Shown one piece after another: positions 26,249 to 35,047 of a stretch of 64,000 bases of DNA. Origin of the DNA: Octadecabacter sp. SW4 (GTDB lineage Bacteria > Pseudomonadota > Alphaproteobacteria > Rhodobacterales > Rhodobacteraceae). Within the stretch, counting starts at the first letter, position 1, and the number at the start of each line of letters is the position of its first letter. Both the position numbers and the translations under genes were made by a program. Location of the stretch: contig NZ_CP042819.1 of assembly GCF_008065155.1 (NCBI RefSeq), positions 1,054,001 through 1,118,000 on the forward strand, written 5' to 3'. The notes beneath the pieces are model-generated. The model did no database searches. It had not been told where the DNA came from and was given only the letters and a program-made list of their open reading frames with translations.

Positions 26249-28132
26249 CTAACCGACCTTTTTCATTCCCAGAACGCGTGCGCGTTTGCGTGGGTCGCTG
26301 TCAAACAGTGACGCCAGTTGTTCGGTCATCGCGCCGGCCAGTTGTTCCACATCTGTGATCGTCACGGCGCGGTCATAATAGCGGGTCACGTCATGGCCGA
26401 TGCCAATCGCGATCAGTTCCACCATCTTGCGTTTCTCGACCAGCGCGATCACGTCGCGCAGGTGTTTTTCCAGATAATTCGCGGGGTTAACGGACAAAGT
26501 TGAATCGTCTACCGGCGCGCCATCGCTGATCACCATCAGCACCTTGCGGGCCTCGCGGCGCGCAGCCATGCGCCGGTGCGCCCATTCCAGCGCCTCGCCG
26601 TCGATGTTTTCCTTCAGCAGGCCCTCTTTCATCATCAGGCCCAGATTGTCGCGGGCGCGCCGCCACGGGGCATCGGCACTTTTGTAGATGATATGGCGCA
26701 GATCGTTGAGGCGACCGGGCTGTTGCGGACGACCATCGGCCAACCACGCCTCGCGGCTTGAGCCACCCTTCCATGCGCGGGTGGTGAAACCCAAAATCTC
26801 GACCTTGACCTGACAGCGTTCCAGCGTGCGGGCCAGAACATCCGCACAGATCGCTGCAATCGAAATCGGACGACCCCGCATCGAACCGGAGTTATCCAGC
26901 AGCAACGTCACGCAGGTATCGCGAAATTCGGTGTCCTTTTCGACCTTGAAAGACAGGGGTGTCGTCGGGTTTGCAACCACACGGGCAAGGCGGCCTGCGT
27001 CCAGTATCCCTTCCTCGCGGTCAAATTCCCAAGACCGGTTTTGCTGCGCCTGAAGGCGGCGCTGCAACTTATTGGCAAGGCGCGACACGGCCCCCTTCAA
27101 GGGTTCGAGCTGCTGATCCAGATAGGCGCGCAGCCGTTCCAGTTCTGCCGGTTCGGCCAAGTCCTCGGCACCAATTTCTTCATCGAAATCAGATTTGTAG
27201 ACGGCATAGTTCGGGTCGGCATCCGACACTGGCTGGGGGGCAGGCGGATCAAGAGGCGCTTCGCCCTCGGGCATTTCGGTCTCGTCGGCCATTTCCTCAT
27301 CGGCAAGGTCATCCATCGACACCTGCGCCTGGGATGCGTCCTGCTGTTCGTCTTGCGACTGTTCGGGGCTGGCCTCGGCTTCTTCGTCCTCGCCATCATC
27401 ATCGCCGGTGCTGTCGGGCTGTTCTTCTTCCTCTTGGCTTTGATCGGCCTGATCTTCGTCGTCACCGCTGTCAGGGTCGTCGCCCAACTGGTCGCCATAC
27501 CCCAGATCCTCGATCATCTGGCGGACGAATTTGGCAAAGGCCTGCTGGTCGCCAAGGGTGTCTTCCAAAGCATTCAGCGTGCCGCCCGCCTGACCCTCGA
27601 TAAAGTCGCGCCACAGGCCCATGATATTGTCGGCGCCCTTGGGGAGATCGCGGCCCGTGGCCAGATGGCGGATCAGGTAGCCAGCGGCGGTGGCCAGTGG
27701 TGCTTCGGCCTTGTCGCGGATCTGGTCATAGCCCTTGCGCGCGGCCTCGTTGCCGATCTTGGCGTCGATATTGCCAGCCGTGCCGGGCATATGGCGCGCG
27801 CCCACGGCCTCGACCCGCGCGGTTTCCATCGCATCGTAAAGGTCGCGGGCCATCTGCCCCTGGGGCATGTATTTCGCGGCGATCTTGGGGTCGTGGAATT
27901 TGTGGCGCAGGGCAAATGCATCTGCGGTGCCACGGGCCAACAGCACCTCGTCGCGGGTCATACGGCGTGTCACCTGCGGCAGGCGGATCGTTTCCGCCGT
28001 CTGCCCCGCCGGATCAACCGAATAGCTGACCGTCAGTTCAGGATCGTCCGCCATGACCTTGGTCGCCTCGGCGAGGGCCTTTTTGAACGGATCAGCAGGG
28101 TTGTCGGTTGGTTTGTTCACATCATCCGCCAT
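26249..28132 (-). CDS. cobT: CobT, aerobic cobaltochelatase subunit
   Basis: A 627-residue subunit of the CobN-CobS-CobT complex that inserts cobalt into hydrogenobyrinic acid a,c-diamide with ATP. The N-terminal part carries [25 protein letters not shown] long acidic Glu/Asp/Gln-rich linker spans residues about 215-310. The C-terminal von Willebrand A domain shows the MIDAS motif [13 protein letters not shown] and later [13 protein letters not shown]. CobN is not in this window. It lies downstream of cobS on the same strand, with a dispersed palindrome in the 35-base gap. Confidence 0.95.
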   Translation of the reverse strand: MADDVNKPTDNPADPFKKALAEATKVMADDPELTVSYSVDPAGQTAETIRLPQVTRRMTRDEVLLARGTADAFALRHKFHDPKIAAKYMPQGQMARDLYDAMETARVEAVGARHMPGTAGNIDAKIGNEAARKGYDQIRDKAEAPLATAAGYLIRHLATGRDLPKGADNIMGLWRDFIEGQAGGTLNALEDTLGDQQAFAKFVRQMIEDLGYGDQLGDDPDSGDDEDQADQSQEEEEQPDSTGDDDGEDEEAEASPEQSQDEQQDASQAQVSMDDLADEEMADETEMPEGEAPLDPPAPQPVSDADPNYAVYKSDFDEEIGAEDLAEPAELERLRAYLDQQLEPLKGAVSRLANKLQRRLQAQQNRSWEFDREEGILDAGRLARVVANPTTPLSFKVEKDTEFRDTCVTLLLDNSGSMRGRPISIAAICADVLARTLERCQVKVEILGFTTRAWKGGSSREAWLADGRPQQPGRLNDLRHIIYKSADAPWRRARDNLGLMMKEGLLKENIDGEALEWAHRRMAARREARKVLMVISDGAPVDDSTLSVNPANYLEKHLRDVIALVEKRKMVELIAIGIGHDVTRYYDRAVTITDVEQLAGAMTEQLASLFDSDPRKRARVLGMKKVG

Positions 28133-28139
28133 TCAACGG

Positions 28140-28165
28140 GTAAGCTGGGTCCTGACCCAGCTTAC
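28140..28165. repeat. Dispersed palindrome unit (variant stem CTGGGT/ACCCAG) between cobS and cobT
   Basis: GTAAGCTGGGT and ACCCAGCTTAC flank a CCTG loop, an 11-base perfect hairpin. The G/C at the second stem position differs from other units but is compensated in the opposite arm. It fills almost the whole cobS-cobT gap. Confidence 0.8.
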
Positions 28166-28167
28166 GA

Positions 28168-29154
28168 TTAACCAAGGCTCAAGCTCGCCGCACTTTCCGG
28201 CAGTTCCTCGTCAAAACAGCGCTGGTAGAATTCCGCCACAGTCTGGCGCTCCAATTCGTCGCATTTGTTCAGGAAGCTTAAACGGAAGGCATAGCCGACG
28301 TCCTGGAAAATTCGTGCGTTTTCGGCCCATGCGATCACGGTGCGCGGCGACATCACGGTGGACAGATCGCCATTCATGAACGCGGTGCGCGTCAGGTCGG
28401 CCACAGTCACCATCTGTGATACCGTCTTGCGGCCCTTGTCGGTGTTGAACGTCGGCGCCTTGGACAGCACAATCGCGGTTTCGGCGTCATGGGACAGATA
28501 GTTCAGCGTCGCGACCAGCGACCAGCGGTCCATCTGCGCCTGGTTGATCTGCTGGGTGCCGTGATAAAGGCCCGTAGTGTCGCCCAGACCCACGGTGTTG
28601 GCGGTGGCGAACAGGCGGAAGTATTTGTGCGGCGTGATGATCTCGTTCTGGTCCATCAGGGTCAGTTTGCCATCGGTTTCCAGCACGCGCTGGATCACGA
28701 ACATCACATCGGCGCGGCCCGCGTCATATTCATCAAACACCAGCGCCACAGGGTTGCGCAGCGCCCAAGGCAGGATGCCTTCGTGGAATTCGGTGATCTG
28801 CTTGCCATCGCGCAGCTTGATCGCGTCCTTGCCGATCAGGTCAATCCGGCTGATGTGGCTATCAAGGTTCACGCGCACCGTGGGCCAGTTCAGCCGCGCG
28901 CCGACCTGTTCGATATGCGTGGATTTGCCGGTGCCGTGGTAGCCCTGCACCATGACGCGGCGGTTATAGCCATAGCCGGCAAGGATCGCCAACGTCGTAT
29001 CGGGATCGAACTTGTAGGTCGGATCAATGACGGGCACACGGTCACTGGGTTCGGCAAAGCCTTTGATTTTCATGTCGGTGTCGATGCCGAACACCTCGCG
29101 GACCGAGAAATCCTCGGTGGGTTTTGCATGCATGTCGGTGTTGCCGTCGGCCAT
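28168..29154 (-). CDS. cobS: CobS, AAA+ subunit of aerobic cobaltochelatase
   Basis: A 328-residue MoxR-class AAA+ ATPase that powers cobalt insertion with CobT and CobN. The N-terminus has the conserved [18 protein letters not shown], Walker A is GYHGTGKST around residue 76, Walker B is [11 protein letters not shown] around residue 145, and sensor 1 is [12 protein letters not shown] prefer ATG 29154 to the GTG one codon earlier. cobT follows after a short gap containing a palindrome. No cobalamin riboswitch was recognised upstream. Confidence 0.95.
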   Translation of the reverse strand: MADGNTDMHAKPTEDFSVREVFGIDTDMKIKGFAEPSDRVPVIDPTYKFDPDTTLAILAGYGYNRRVMVQGYHGTGKSTHIEQVGARLNWPTVRVNLDSHISRIDLIGKDAIKLRDGKQITEFHEGILPWALRNPVALVFDEYDAGRADVMFVIQRVLETDGKLTLMDQNEIITPHKYFRLFATANTVGLGDTTGLYHGTQQINQAQMDRWSLVATLNYLSHDAETAIVLSKAPTFNTDKGRKTVSQMVTVADLTRTAFMNGDLSTVMSPRTVIAWAENARIFQDVGYAFRLSFLNKCDELERQTVAEFYQRCFDEELPESAASLSLG

Positions 29155-29284
29155 CACAGGTGCCTTTCAAATCTTCGGGATGCGCGTGGTTTCGGGATGC
29201 AACATATCGCGCTGGCCTGCAAGGGGAAGGGGGGTGTTGCCTTTTGCGCCGGATGCGCGATGTTACCCCTTGAAGGAGCGGCGC

Positions 29285-29827
29285 GTGACCACACCGCAAG
29301 ACATCGAACACCTGATCGCCCGCGTCGCCCTTGGCGAACGTGCGGCCTTTGATGCGCTCTATGCGGCGACGTCGGCGAAACTTTTTGGCATTTGCCTGCG
29401 TGTCTTGGGTAATCGCGCCGAGGCCGAGGATGCCTTGCAGGAGGTTTATGTCAAGATATGGAACAAGGCCGACCGCTATCAGATCAATGGGTTCAGCCCG
29501 ATGACATGGCTGATTACCCTGTCGCGCAACCACGCGATAGACCGCCTGCGCGCGCGCCGTGATCGCGGAGCAGGCATGGATGAAGCCGCTGAAATACCCG
29601 ACGCCGCGCCCGGCCCCGAGGATTTGGCGATTGCGTCGGACGAGGCCGGGCGCGTGGCCGCCTGCATGAAAGAACTGCCCCCCGACCGGGCCGAGGCCGT
29701 GCGCCGCGCCTATCTGGAAGGGGAAACCTATCAGGAGTTGGCCGATCGCTATGCCCAGCCCCTGAATACGATCCGCACATGGCTGCGCCGCAGTCTGTTG
29801 AAACTAAGGGAATGTCTGTCCACATGA
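29285..29827 (+). CDS. ECF RNA polymerase sigma factor (SigK-like)
   Basis: A 180-residue sigma-70 of the ECF class. Region 2 (residues about 20-85) includes ICLRVLGNRAEAEDALQEVYVKIWNKADRY and PMTWLITLSRNHAIDRLRARR. Region 4 (about 120-175) ends LADRYAQPLNTIRTWLRRSLLKLRECL. I start at GTG 29285 because GAAGGAGC precedes it; the frame is open upstream but antisense to cobS. The gene is coupled to the anti-sigma gene by an ATGA overlap, so the two proteins are made together. Its regulon probably includes the fasciclin and MsrB genes downstream (inference from position). Confidence 0.93.
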   Translation: MTTPQDIEHLIARVALGERAAFDALYAATSAKLFGICLRVLGNRAEAEDALQEVYVKIWNKADRYQINGFSPMTWLITLSRNHAIDRLRARRDRGAGMDEAAEIPDAAPGPEDLAIASDEAGRVAACMKELPPDRAEAVRRAYLEGETYQELADRYAQPLNTIRTWLRRSLLKLRECLST

Positions 29828-30504
29828 CACAACCGTTTGACATGGAAGAAGGCCGCATTCTGGCCGCCGAGTATGCCCTTGGGCTGCTTGACGATGCTCA
29901 AGCGCGCGCGTTCGAAGAGGCCATGTCAACCAACCCCGATCTGCGCGATGAATACGCCGATTGGGCCACGGCCTTTTCGGCGGTGACCGATGGGATCGCG
30001 CCCGTCGTGCCGCCGGTGTCGGCCAAGACGGCCATTGATACGGTGCTGTTTGGCAAACCGCGCAGCCTGTGGCAGCGCATCGGCGTGATGCCGGCCCTGC
30101 TGGGGGCTGCGGCGGCGGCGTTGTTCCTGTTTGCCGTTGTCAATCTGGGGCTTTTGGCACCCGCACCCGGGCCGACATACACGGCCGACATCGCCGCCGA
30201 GGATCACAGCCTGGTTGTCACCGCCAGCTTTGACGACACCTCGCGCACCCTGCGCATCAATCGCGCGGCAGGTGCGGCCCGCGATGGCCGCGTGCTGGAA
30301 CTGTGGCTGATTGCCGGGGACAACGCGCCGGTATCGCTGGGCGTTCTGCCCGATGCGGCCACGGGCGATATCATCGTGCCCGCTGATCTGGTGGCCGCCC
30401 TTGATGGTGGGGTTCTGGCGATCAGTGATGAACCCCTGGGCGGCTCGCCCACTGGCGCGCCTACCGGTGATGTGCTGGCCGTTGGCTCGATCACGGCCCT
30501 GTGA
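29824..30504 (+). CDS. RskA-type anti-sigma factor
   Basis: A 226-residue membrane anti-sigma factor. The N-terminal cytoplasmic part (ILAAEYALGLLDDAQARAFEEAM and LRDEYADWATAF) is the usual sigma-binding helix bundle. One TM helix lies around residues 93-113 (LLGAAAAALFLFAVVNLGLL). The periplasmic C-terminal domain (LELWLIAGDNAPVSLGVLPDAATGDIIVPADL and FAISDEP-like ending) fits the RskA domain. It holds the ECF sigma factor inactive until an envelope signal, probably by regulated proteolysis as in relatives. Its start overlaps the sigma gene. Confidence 0.9.
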   Translation: MTQPFDMEEGRILAAEYALGLLDDAQARAFEEAMSTNPDLRDEYADWATAFSAVTDGIAPVVPPVSAKTAIDTVLFGKPRSLWQRIGVMPALLGAAAAALFLFAVVNLGLLAPAPGPTYTADIAAEDHSLVVTASFDDTSRTLRINRAAGAARDGRVLELWLIAGDNAPVSLGVLPDAATGDIIVPADLVAALDGGVLAISDEPLGGSPTGAPTGDVLAVGSITAL

Positions 30505-30553
30505 TCAGCTAATCTGAAACTCCTGTCAGCGCGGCCCCGTGTCTTCGGGGTAA

Positions 30554-30573
30554 TTCGGGCAAAACCGCCCGAA
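30554..30573 (+). promoter_or_regulatory. Hairpin in the leader of the fasciclin gene
   Basis: TTCGGGC and GCCCGAA flank a six-base loop about 20 bases before the fasciclin ATG. A smaller CCCCG/CGGGG hairpin lies just upstream. They may attenuate read-through from the anti-sigma gene or protect the mRNA; neither is followed by a T-run. Confidence 0.4.
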
Positions 30574-30593
30574 ACAACCACAGGAGAGACACT

Positions 30594-31154
30594 ATGATCC
30601 GCACAACAGTTCTTGCCGCCACCACATCCCTGACACTGGCCGGTATGGCCTTTGCCGAGGCCCACGCCGCCAATCCGATGGTCGGTGGTGCCGAAATGAT
30701 GGCCGAGATGGATATCATCGCCAACGCGATGAATTCGCCGATCCACACCACGCTCGTTGCTGCCGTTGCGCAGGCCGGTCTGGTTGAAACGCTGCAGGGC
30801 GATGGCCCGTTCACCGTCTTTGCCCCCACCGACGAAGCCTTCGGGATGATTTCCGATGAAACGCTCGGGGCCTTGATGATGGATGAAAACAAGGCGCAGT
30901 TGACGCAAATCCTGACCTGCCATGTGGTTGGTGGCGACGCGATGTCGGGCGCGATTGCAGGGATGATCGCCGATGAAGGTGGCGCATACCCCGTCGAGAC
31001 CCTGGGCGGCTGCACATTGACGGCCGAAATGGACGGTGACGACATTACGTTGACGGATGAAAACGGCCGTCTGGCCACCGTCACCATCGCCGATGTCAAA
31101 CAGTCCAACGGTGTTATCCATGTGATCGACCGCGTGTTGCTGCCCAAGCAATAA
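30594..31154 (+). CDS. Exported fasciclin (FAS1) domain protein
   Basis: A 186-residue protein with a Sec signal peptide (TTSLTLAGMAFA cut near residue 21-24) and one FAS1 domain. H1 is TTLVAAVAQAGLVETLQGDGPFTVFAPTDEAF and H2 is GVIHVIDRVLLP at the C-terminus. FAS1 proteins mediate adhesion or bind small ligands in the envelope. ACAGGAGAG is a good ribosome site. The position, after sigma/anti-sigma and before exported MsrB, suggests an envelope stress role. A perfect terminator follows. Confidence 0.92.
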   Translation: MIRTTVLAATTSLTLAGMAFAEAHAANPMVGGAEMMAEMDIIANAMNSPIHTTLVAAVAQAGLVETLQGDGPFTVFAPTDEAFGMISDETLGALMMDENKAQLTQILTCHVVGGDAMSGAIAGMIADEGGAYPVETLGGCTLTAEMDGDDITLTDENGRLATVTIADVKQSNGVIHVIDRVLLPKQ

Positions 31155-31188
31155 GCAAGGGCGCTATCACCTGACCATCACATGATCG

Positions 31189-31232
31189 TGCGCCGCCCCA
31201 CTTTGTCTGTCCCCGGGGCGGCGCATTTTGTT
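31189..31232 (+). terminator. Intrinsic terminator after the fasciclin gene
   Basis: An 11-base perfect stem (TGCGCCGCCCC / GGGGCGGCGCA) is followed by TTTTGTT. It ends the sigma/fasciclin unit and leaves msrB with its own transcript or low read-through. Confidence 0.9.
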
Positions 31233-31257
31233 AAATTCCGAAAGAGAGGAGAAATAC

Positions 31258-31716
31258 ATGAAACGCCGCACATTTGCCCTTGCCGCTCTGGCCGCGCCTT
31301 TTGCGCCTGCGGCGGCATTTGCCCAATCCTTCGAGGTGACCCGCACCGAGGCCGAATGGCGCGCGATGCTGACCGATCTGCAATACCGCGTCATGCGCGA
31401 AGACGCCACCGAGCGGGCGTTTTCCAGCCCGTTGGACAAACTGTATGATGCAGGCACCTATGTCTGCCGGGGCTGTGATCTGCCGCTTTATTCCAGCGAA
31501 ACGAAATACGACAGCGGCACCGGTTGGCCCAGTTTTTACGCCAGCCTGCCGGGTGCAATCGGCACCAAGCCTGACCGCAGGCTTTTCGTCACCCGCACCG
31601 AATGCCACTGTCGGCGTTGCGGGAGCCACCTTGGGCATATCTTTGATGATGGCCCCGCGCCCACGGGCAAACGCCACTGCCTGAACGGGGCGTCGCTGGT
31701 CTTCCGCGCCGCCTGA
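31258..31716 (+). CDS. msrB: Exported peptide-methionine (R)-S-oxide reductase, MsrB
   Basis: A 152-residue MsrB with an N-terminal export signal (MKRRTFALAALAAPFAPAAAFAQ, cut after about residue 22; the RR pair hints at Tat). The zinc Cys pairs are YVCRGCDLPLY and CHCRRCGSHLGHIFDDGP, TGWPSFY is the substrate loop, and the catalytic Cys sits in KRHCLNGASL. It repairs methionine-R-sulfoxide in periplasmic proteins. ATG 31258 follows AGGAGAAATAC. The place next to the ECF system fits oxidative envelope stress. Confidence 0.94.
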   Translation: MKRRTFALAALAAPFAPAAAFAQSFEVTRTEAEWRAMLTDLQYRVMREDATERAFSSPLDKLYDAGTYVCRGCDLPLYSSETKYDSGTGWPSFYASLPGAIGTKPDRRLFVTRTECHCRRCGSHLGHIFDDGPAPTGKRHCLNGASLVFRAA

Positions 31717-31742
31717 TTTACTGAAAACCTGCACGACCTTTC

Positions 31743-31777
31743 GGGGCGGCTGCACAGATCGTGCGCCGCCCCTTTGC
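31743..31777 (+). terminator. Intrinsic terminator after msrB
   Basis: GGGGCGGC and GCCGCCCC pair around a loop that contains a second nested inverted repeat (GCAC/GTGC). The tract TTTGCATTTG follows. Confidence 0.75.
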
Positions 31778-31822
31778 ATTTGCCCTGCTAGCCAAGGGAA
31801 AATGCGAATGGAAAGGGACGGT

Positions 31823-32287
31823 ATGACATATCAAAAGAAACGGGTGCTGCTGGCAGCGCTGTTGATCGGGCTGACGGGCGGTTGCGTCGGCGTTGTCATG
31901 GAGGTCATTCGCGCAACCCCCACGATGCGCGCCGAATGGTTGCCGGGGCAGGGGTGGCTCGTGCCGCTTGTCGCATTCCCGGGGGCAGCACTGGCGGGCG
32001 CGTTGTGCACATGGTCTTTCGGTCGGGCCGGACCTGCGGGTTGGTTTTGGGCGTTGGGCGGCGCAGTGATGACGACGATCTTGGGAGGGGCGCTTGGCGG
32101 GACGTTTCTGATGGCCGGGATTGGCACGGTGATGGGGGCGGCAACGGTTGTCGCTTACCTTGTACAGTTCCCGTTATTATTGTCGGTTTGGCTGGCATTG
32201 ATGGCCTGCACCCACCTTATTTTACGCCTTTATCTGCCGCGCCTGTCCTCGGAACGGAAACAGAGCATTTCCCATCCAGCGCCCTGA
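31823..32287 (+). CDS. Hypothetical membrane protein (about four TM segments)
   Basis: A 154-residue protein with hydrophobic helices near residues 8-26, 45-63, 70-95 and 108-130, the third rich in Gly (GGAVMTTILGGALGGTFLMAGIG). ATG 31823 has AAAGGGACGG upstream; an in-frame ATG seven codons earlier is weaker. No family is recognised. It is followed closely by another membrane gene, probably in one transcript. Confidence 0.65.
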   Translation: MTYQKKRVLLAALLIGLTGGCVGVVMEVIRATPTMRAEWLPGQGWLVPLVAFPGAALAGALCTWSFGRAGPAGWFWALGGAVMTTILGGALGGTFLMAGIGTVMGAATVVAYLVQFPLLLSVWLALMACTHLILRLYLPRLSSERKQSISHPAP

Positions 32288-32345
32288 TGCCACGTTGATG
32301 CCACCTTCGCTTGGCATTGCGGACGGAAATCACAACGGAGCCCTT

Positions 32346-32882
32346 ATGCGCAAGCGCTGGCGTAATCGTCAAATCCCGACCGAAGGTGAACGCGCCCGCG
32401 CGCTTGCCTATATTGCCGTCGCGCTGTTTGGCGCAGGGTTCGCGTTCCTGACAGTGACGCGGATGTATGGCGCGCGCGTGCTTGGCGCGGGGCTGACGTG
32501 GTATGACCTCTGGATCGTGGTCAGCGGCGGGATCGGCGCGGCTGCGGCCCTGTTTCTGGCGGGTGACAGAATGGGCCAGCCAGGGTTTCGCGGGATCTAT
32601 CAGGCGCTCTTTGGTATGATCTGGGTCAGTTTTGTCGGTGCGCTGATTGCCGGCACGCTGGCGCTGCCGTTTTACGGCACGATGTTCGGGCCGTTCACCC
32701 TTGGGGTGACGCTGACCAGCGCGCCGTTGCTTGCGATGCTGTGGTTTGCCAACCTGCTGTCGGTGCATGCGCTGCTGACCCGCTGGCACATCGAGCGGGA
32801 ATCGATCTTTGTCGCTCCGGTGCCGCCGATGCCCCTGCGCAGGTCATCACAGCGTCTGCGTATGGCAGGCCGCGTGAATTAA
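32346..32882 (+). CDS. Hypothetical membrane protein (about four TM segments)
   Basis: A 178-residue protein with a basic N-terminus (MRKRWRNRQIPTEGERARA) and helices near residues 20-36, 52-72, 88-108 and 115-140, ending in a basic tail. CGGAG precedes ATG 32346; the frame is open 51 bases further upstream but without a ribosome site. No recognised family. It converges on the J-domain gene with a four-base overlap. Confidence 0.7.
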   Translation: MRKRWRNRQIPTEGERARALAYIAVALFGAGFAFLTVTRMYGARVLGAGLTWYDLWIVVSGGIGAAAALFLAGDRMGQPGFRGIYQALFGMIWVSFVGALIAGTLALPFYGTMFGPFTLGVTLTSAPLLAMLWFANLLSVHALLTRWHIERESIFVAPVPPMPLRRSSQRLRMAGRVN

Positions 32883-33514
32883 TTGGTAAAGTGACGGCTT
32901 GATTTGATCTGATCCCAGGCCCAGACCACTTCGGCCAGTTGTTCCTCTTGCGAGCGGTCGCCGCCATTCATGTCGGGGTGCAGCACCTTGATCAGCGATT
33001 TGTAGGCCTTGCGAATTTCGGTCTTGGTCCAGTGATCCTTGGCTTCCAGAATATCAATCGCGCGCCGTTCCGTCGGGGGCAGCTTGCGGGTGGATCCGGT
33101 GACGGATTTGCCCGGGTTCTGGGTGGCGTTCTGGCCCAGAACCTGATGCGGGTCGTCAACACCCAGGCGGGCCCATGCGCGCTGTTCTTCGGATTTCTTG
33201 CCAAAGGGTTTGGTTTCGCGTTCCCACACGCGGTCCTTGTCGACCTGTTCCAGGTATTCCTTTTCGGTGGAGCCGTCAAAAAAGTTCCACTTCAGATTAT
33301 ACTCGCGCGCATGGTCCTTACAGAACCAATAGTAGTCATCCAGAATGTCCGGTGATTTTGGCGCGCGGTATTTGCCCGATTCCTCGCAGCCCGGATGGTC
33401 GCACACCCGGGTGGACGTTTCCGAGGCCCCCGACATTCCACGCCGTCCACGCGGGTTTTTCTTTTTTGAGCTCGACACAGACATGTCGAAACCGAAGGGA
33501 TCGCTTTTGGCCAT
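32879..33514 (-). CDS. J-domain (DnaJ-like) protein
   Basis: A 211-residue protein with the J domain at its C-terminus (residues about 145-205: AIDILEAKDHWTKTEIRKAYKSLIKVLHPDMNGG), including the HPD tripeptide that stimulates DnaK. The N-terminal half has a conserved Cys/His segment (VCDHPGCEESGKYRAP and YWFCKDHAREYNLKWNFFDG). This form is common in Rhodobacterales, usually near bolA and the cobalt chelatase genes, as here. It is probably a specialised DnaK co-chaperone in the cytoplasm; the client is unknown. Confidence 0.9.
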   Translation of the reverse strand: MAKSDPFGFDMSVSSSKKKNPRGRRGMSGASETSTRVCDHPGCEESGKYRAPKSPDILDDYYWFCKDHAREYNLKWNFFDGSTEKEYLEQVDKDRVWERETKPFGKKSEEQRAWARLGVDDPHQVLGQNATQNPGKSVTGSTRKLPPTERRAIDILEAKDHWTKTEIRKAYKSLIKVLHPDMNGGDRSQEEQLAEVVWAWDQIKSSRHFTN

Positions 33515-33593
33515 TTGTATGTCTTACCTTTTCGACTCGGACGCATGAGTTTAAGCCGTGTGTCAGCAGATTGAAGGGGCAAAGGGAAAAATA

Positions 33594-33848
33594 ATGGGGC
33601 TTGCACAAGAAATTCGCACCGCGTTGAACGGTGCACTGGCGCCAACCACGCTTGAGGTCATTAACGAAAGCCACATGCACGCGGGCCATGCGGGCGATGA
33701 CGGGTCGGGCGAAAGCCATTGGCGGATCGTGATTTCCGTGCCCTCACTGGCCGATAAATCGCGCATAGCCCGCCATCGCGCCGTCCACGCCGCCCTTGGT
33801 GATGGGATCATCGGGCGCATTCACGCCCTCAGCATCGAATTCATCTGA
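33594..33848 (+). CDS. bolA: BolA family protein
   Basis: An 84-residue BolA protein: LEVINESHMHAGHAGDDGSGESHWRIVIS, then ADKSRIARHRAVHAALGD and IHALSIEF. The conserved His in RHRAVH is the likely Fe-S ligand shared with monothiol glutaredoxins. BolA proteins act in Fe-S or iron signalling and cell-shape control. AAGGGAAAA precedes ATG 33594. The gene is divergent from the J-domain gene. Confidence 0.94.
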   Translation: MGLAQEIRTALNGALAPTTLEVINESHMHAGHAGDDGSGESHWRIVISVPSLADKSRIARHRAVHAALGDGIIGRIHALSIEFI

Positions 33849-33860
33849 TTATTCGGCTGA

Positions 33861-34307
33861 TTATTCGGCGGCAACGCCTGTGCTTTGCTGCTTTTCGGGC
33901 GTGGGGTCGGCGTTGACGTTGTCCTTGGGCGGATCGTCTTGGGCTGCGGACCCAGACTCAGTTTCTGTCGCGTCCTCGGGCGCGCGTTCTTCAGGCTTGG
34001 CGATCGCTGGCGCTGGCGCGGCAAGGGCGACCGGTGCGGGGTCAAGTTCGCGCGGCGCAGGGGCGGCCTCGGCTTCGATTGCGCGGCGAAACACAAGCAT
34101 GTTTTGAAACGTGGTCGTGCGTCCCGTCAGTCCGGCACGTTCTTCGCAAGGCAGCGTGTCGGTGCGCTGGTATTCCCACCCTTGCGCGCCAAGTTCATTC
34201 ATCACCACCTCAAGCGCATTGGCAAAGCGTCCCTCGCGTGTCTTGACGCCTTTGGCGCGCTGGCCCTTGGTGGGGGCGGGCACAACTTTGTAGGCATAGG
34301 TGGTCAT
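33861..34307 (-). CDS. DUF4177 domain-containing protein with disordered tail
   Basis: A 148-residue protein. The first 75 residues (YAYKVVPAP, ALEVVMNELGAQGWEYQRTDTLP and NMLVFRR) fit DUF4177, a small beta-alpha fold with the GAxGWEyxxtdtLP core. The rest is a low-complexity Ala/Pro/Glu tail, probably unfolded. The function is unknown. It converges on bolA. Confidence 0.8.
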   Translation of the reverse strand: MTTYAYKVVPAPTKGQRAKGVKTREGRFANALEVVMNELGAQGWEYQRTDTLPCEERAGLTGRTTTFQNMLVFRRAIEAEAAPAPRELDPAPVALAAPAPAIAKPEERAPEDATETESGSAAQDDPPKDNVNADPTPEKQQSTGVAAE

Positions 34308-34387
34308 GGCAGAATCCTTTGATGGGCTGCACTAACTTATCAACTGCGCCAGCCAATTCCAACGACTGCCTGGAAAAACCTGAAAAC

Positions 34388-34420
34388 CACAAGAAAGGCC
34401 GCCCCGGATGCGGGACGGCC
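34388..34420 (-). terminator. Intrinsic terminator after the cytochrome c gene
   Basis: On the minus strand GGCCGTCCCG pairs with CGGGGCGGCC (one G-T pair) and is followed by TTTCTTGTGG. It lies 21 bases beyond the cytochrome c stop. Confidence 0.7.
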
Positions 34421-34441
34421 CCAGATGTCGTATCCGCTAAC

Positions 34442-34927
34442 CTATTCGGTGGTTGCGTCGTCGTTGTCGTCGTCCATGTCGTCGTCGTCTTCGGCGTCCT
34501 CAAAAGAGGCAAGATAGGCATAGATATCAGCCGCATCGCTGTCGCTGCGCACTCTGAACGACATCTTGGACCGTGCACGTGCATCGCCGGTCACTTCGCG
34601 CAGCCATCCGGTGGGGTCCATGGAATAGGCCACGAATGTGGTCTCGTCGAATACGGCACCGCCTTCGCCCGCAGCGATGATCGCGTCACCATAGCGGAAA
34701 CCTTCGACCGAACCAGGCGCGCGGCCCGCGATCCCGAAAAGGTTGGGGCCCGTCTTGGCGTTACGGCCAGCAAGCACGTCGCCCTCTGCATTCGCCACAA
34801 CGTGACAGGCAACACACTGGCGCGCGAACAAGGTTTCGCCGCTTGCAGCGTCGCCCGAGATATGCGCATCGGCAAAGGCTGACCCGGCGATCACTGTGAA
34901 AGCAGCGGCGGTTTTCAAAATCTTCAT
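34442..34927 (-). CDS. Exported class I cytochrome c
   Basis: A 161-residue protein with a Sec signal (KILKTAAAFTVIAGSAFA). It has the haem motif CVACH around residue 38-42 (ARQCVACHVVANAEG), the TGPNLFGIAGRAPGS loop and the axial Met in RSKMSFRV, the cytochrome c2/c550 layout. A very acidic Asp/Glu tail (DAEDDDDMDDDNDDATTE) is unusual and may tune docking or be a linker remnant. It should carry electrons in the periplasm. ATG 34927 starts the signal peptide; the frame extends upstream without need. Confidence 0.92.
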   Translation of the reverse strand: MKILKTAAAFTVIAGSAFADAHISGDAASGETLFARQCVACHVVANAEGDVLAGRNAKTGPNLFGIAGRAPGSVEGFRYGDAIIAAGEGGAVFDETTFVAYSMDPTGWLREVTGDARARSKMSFRVRSDSDAADIYAYLASFEDAEDDDDMDDDNDDATTE

Positions 34928-35047
34928 TCTCAACTCCAATTGGTTAACGGCAGCATCAGGCTGCCATTGGGTCCGGGCAACTATGTAGGGCGCACGGGGC
35001 GGTGCGTCTAGGGTAAGTTGGCGCGCCAAACGGTCACGGCTGCCTGC

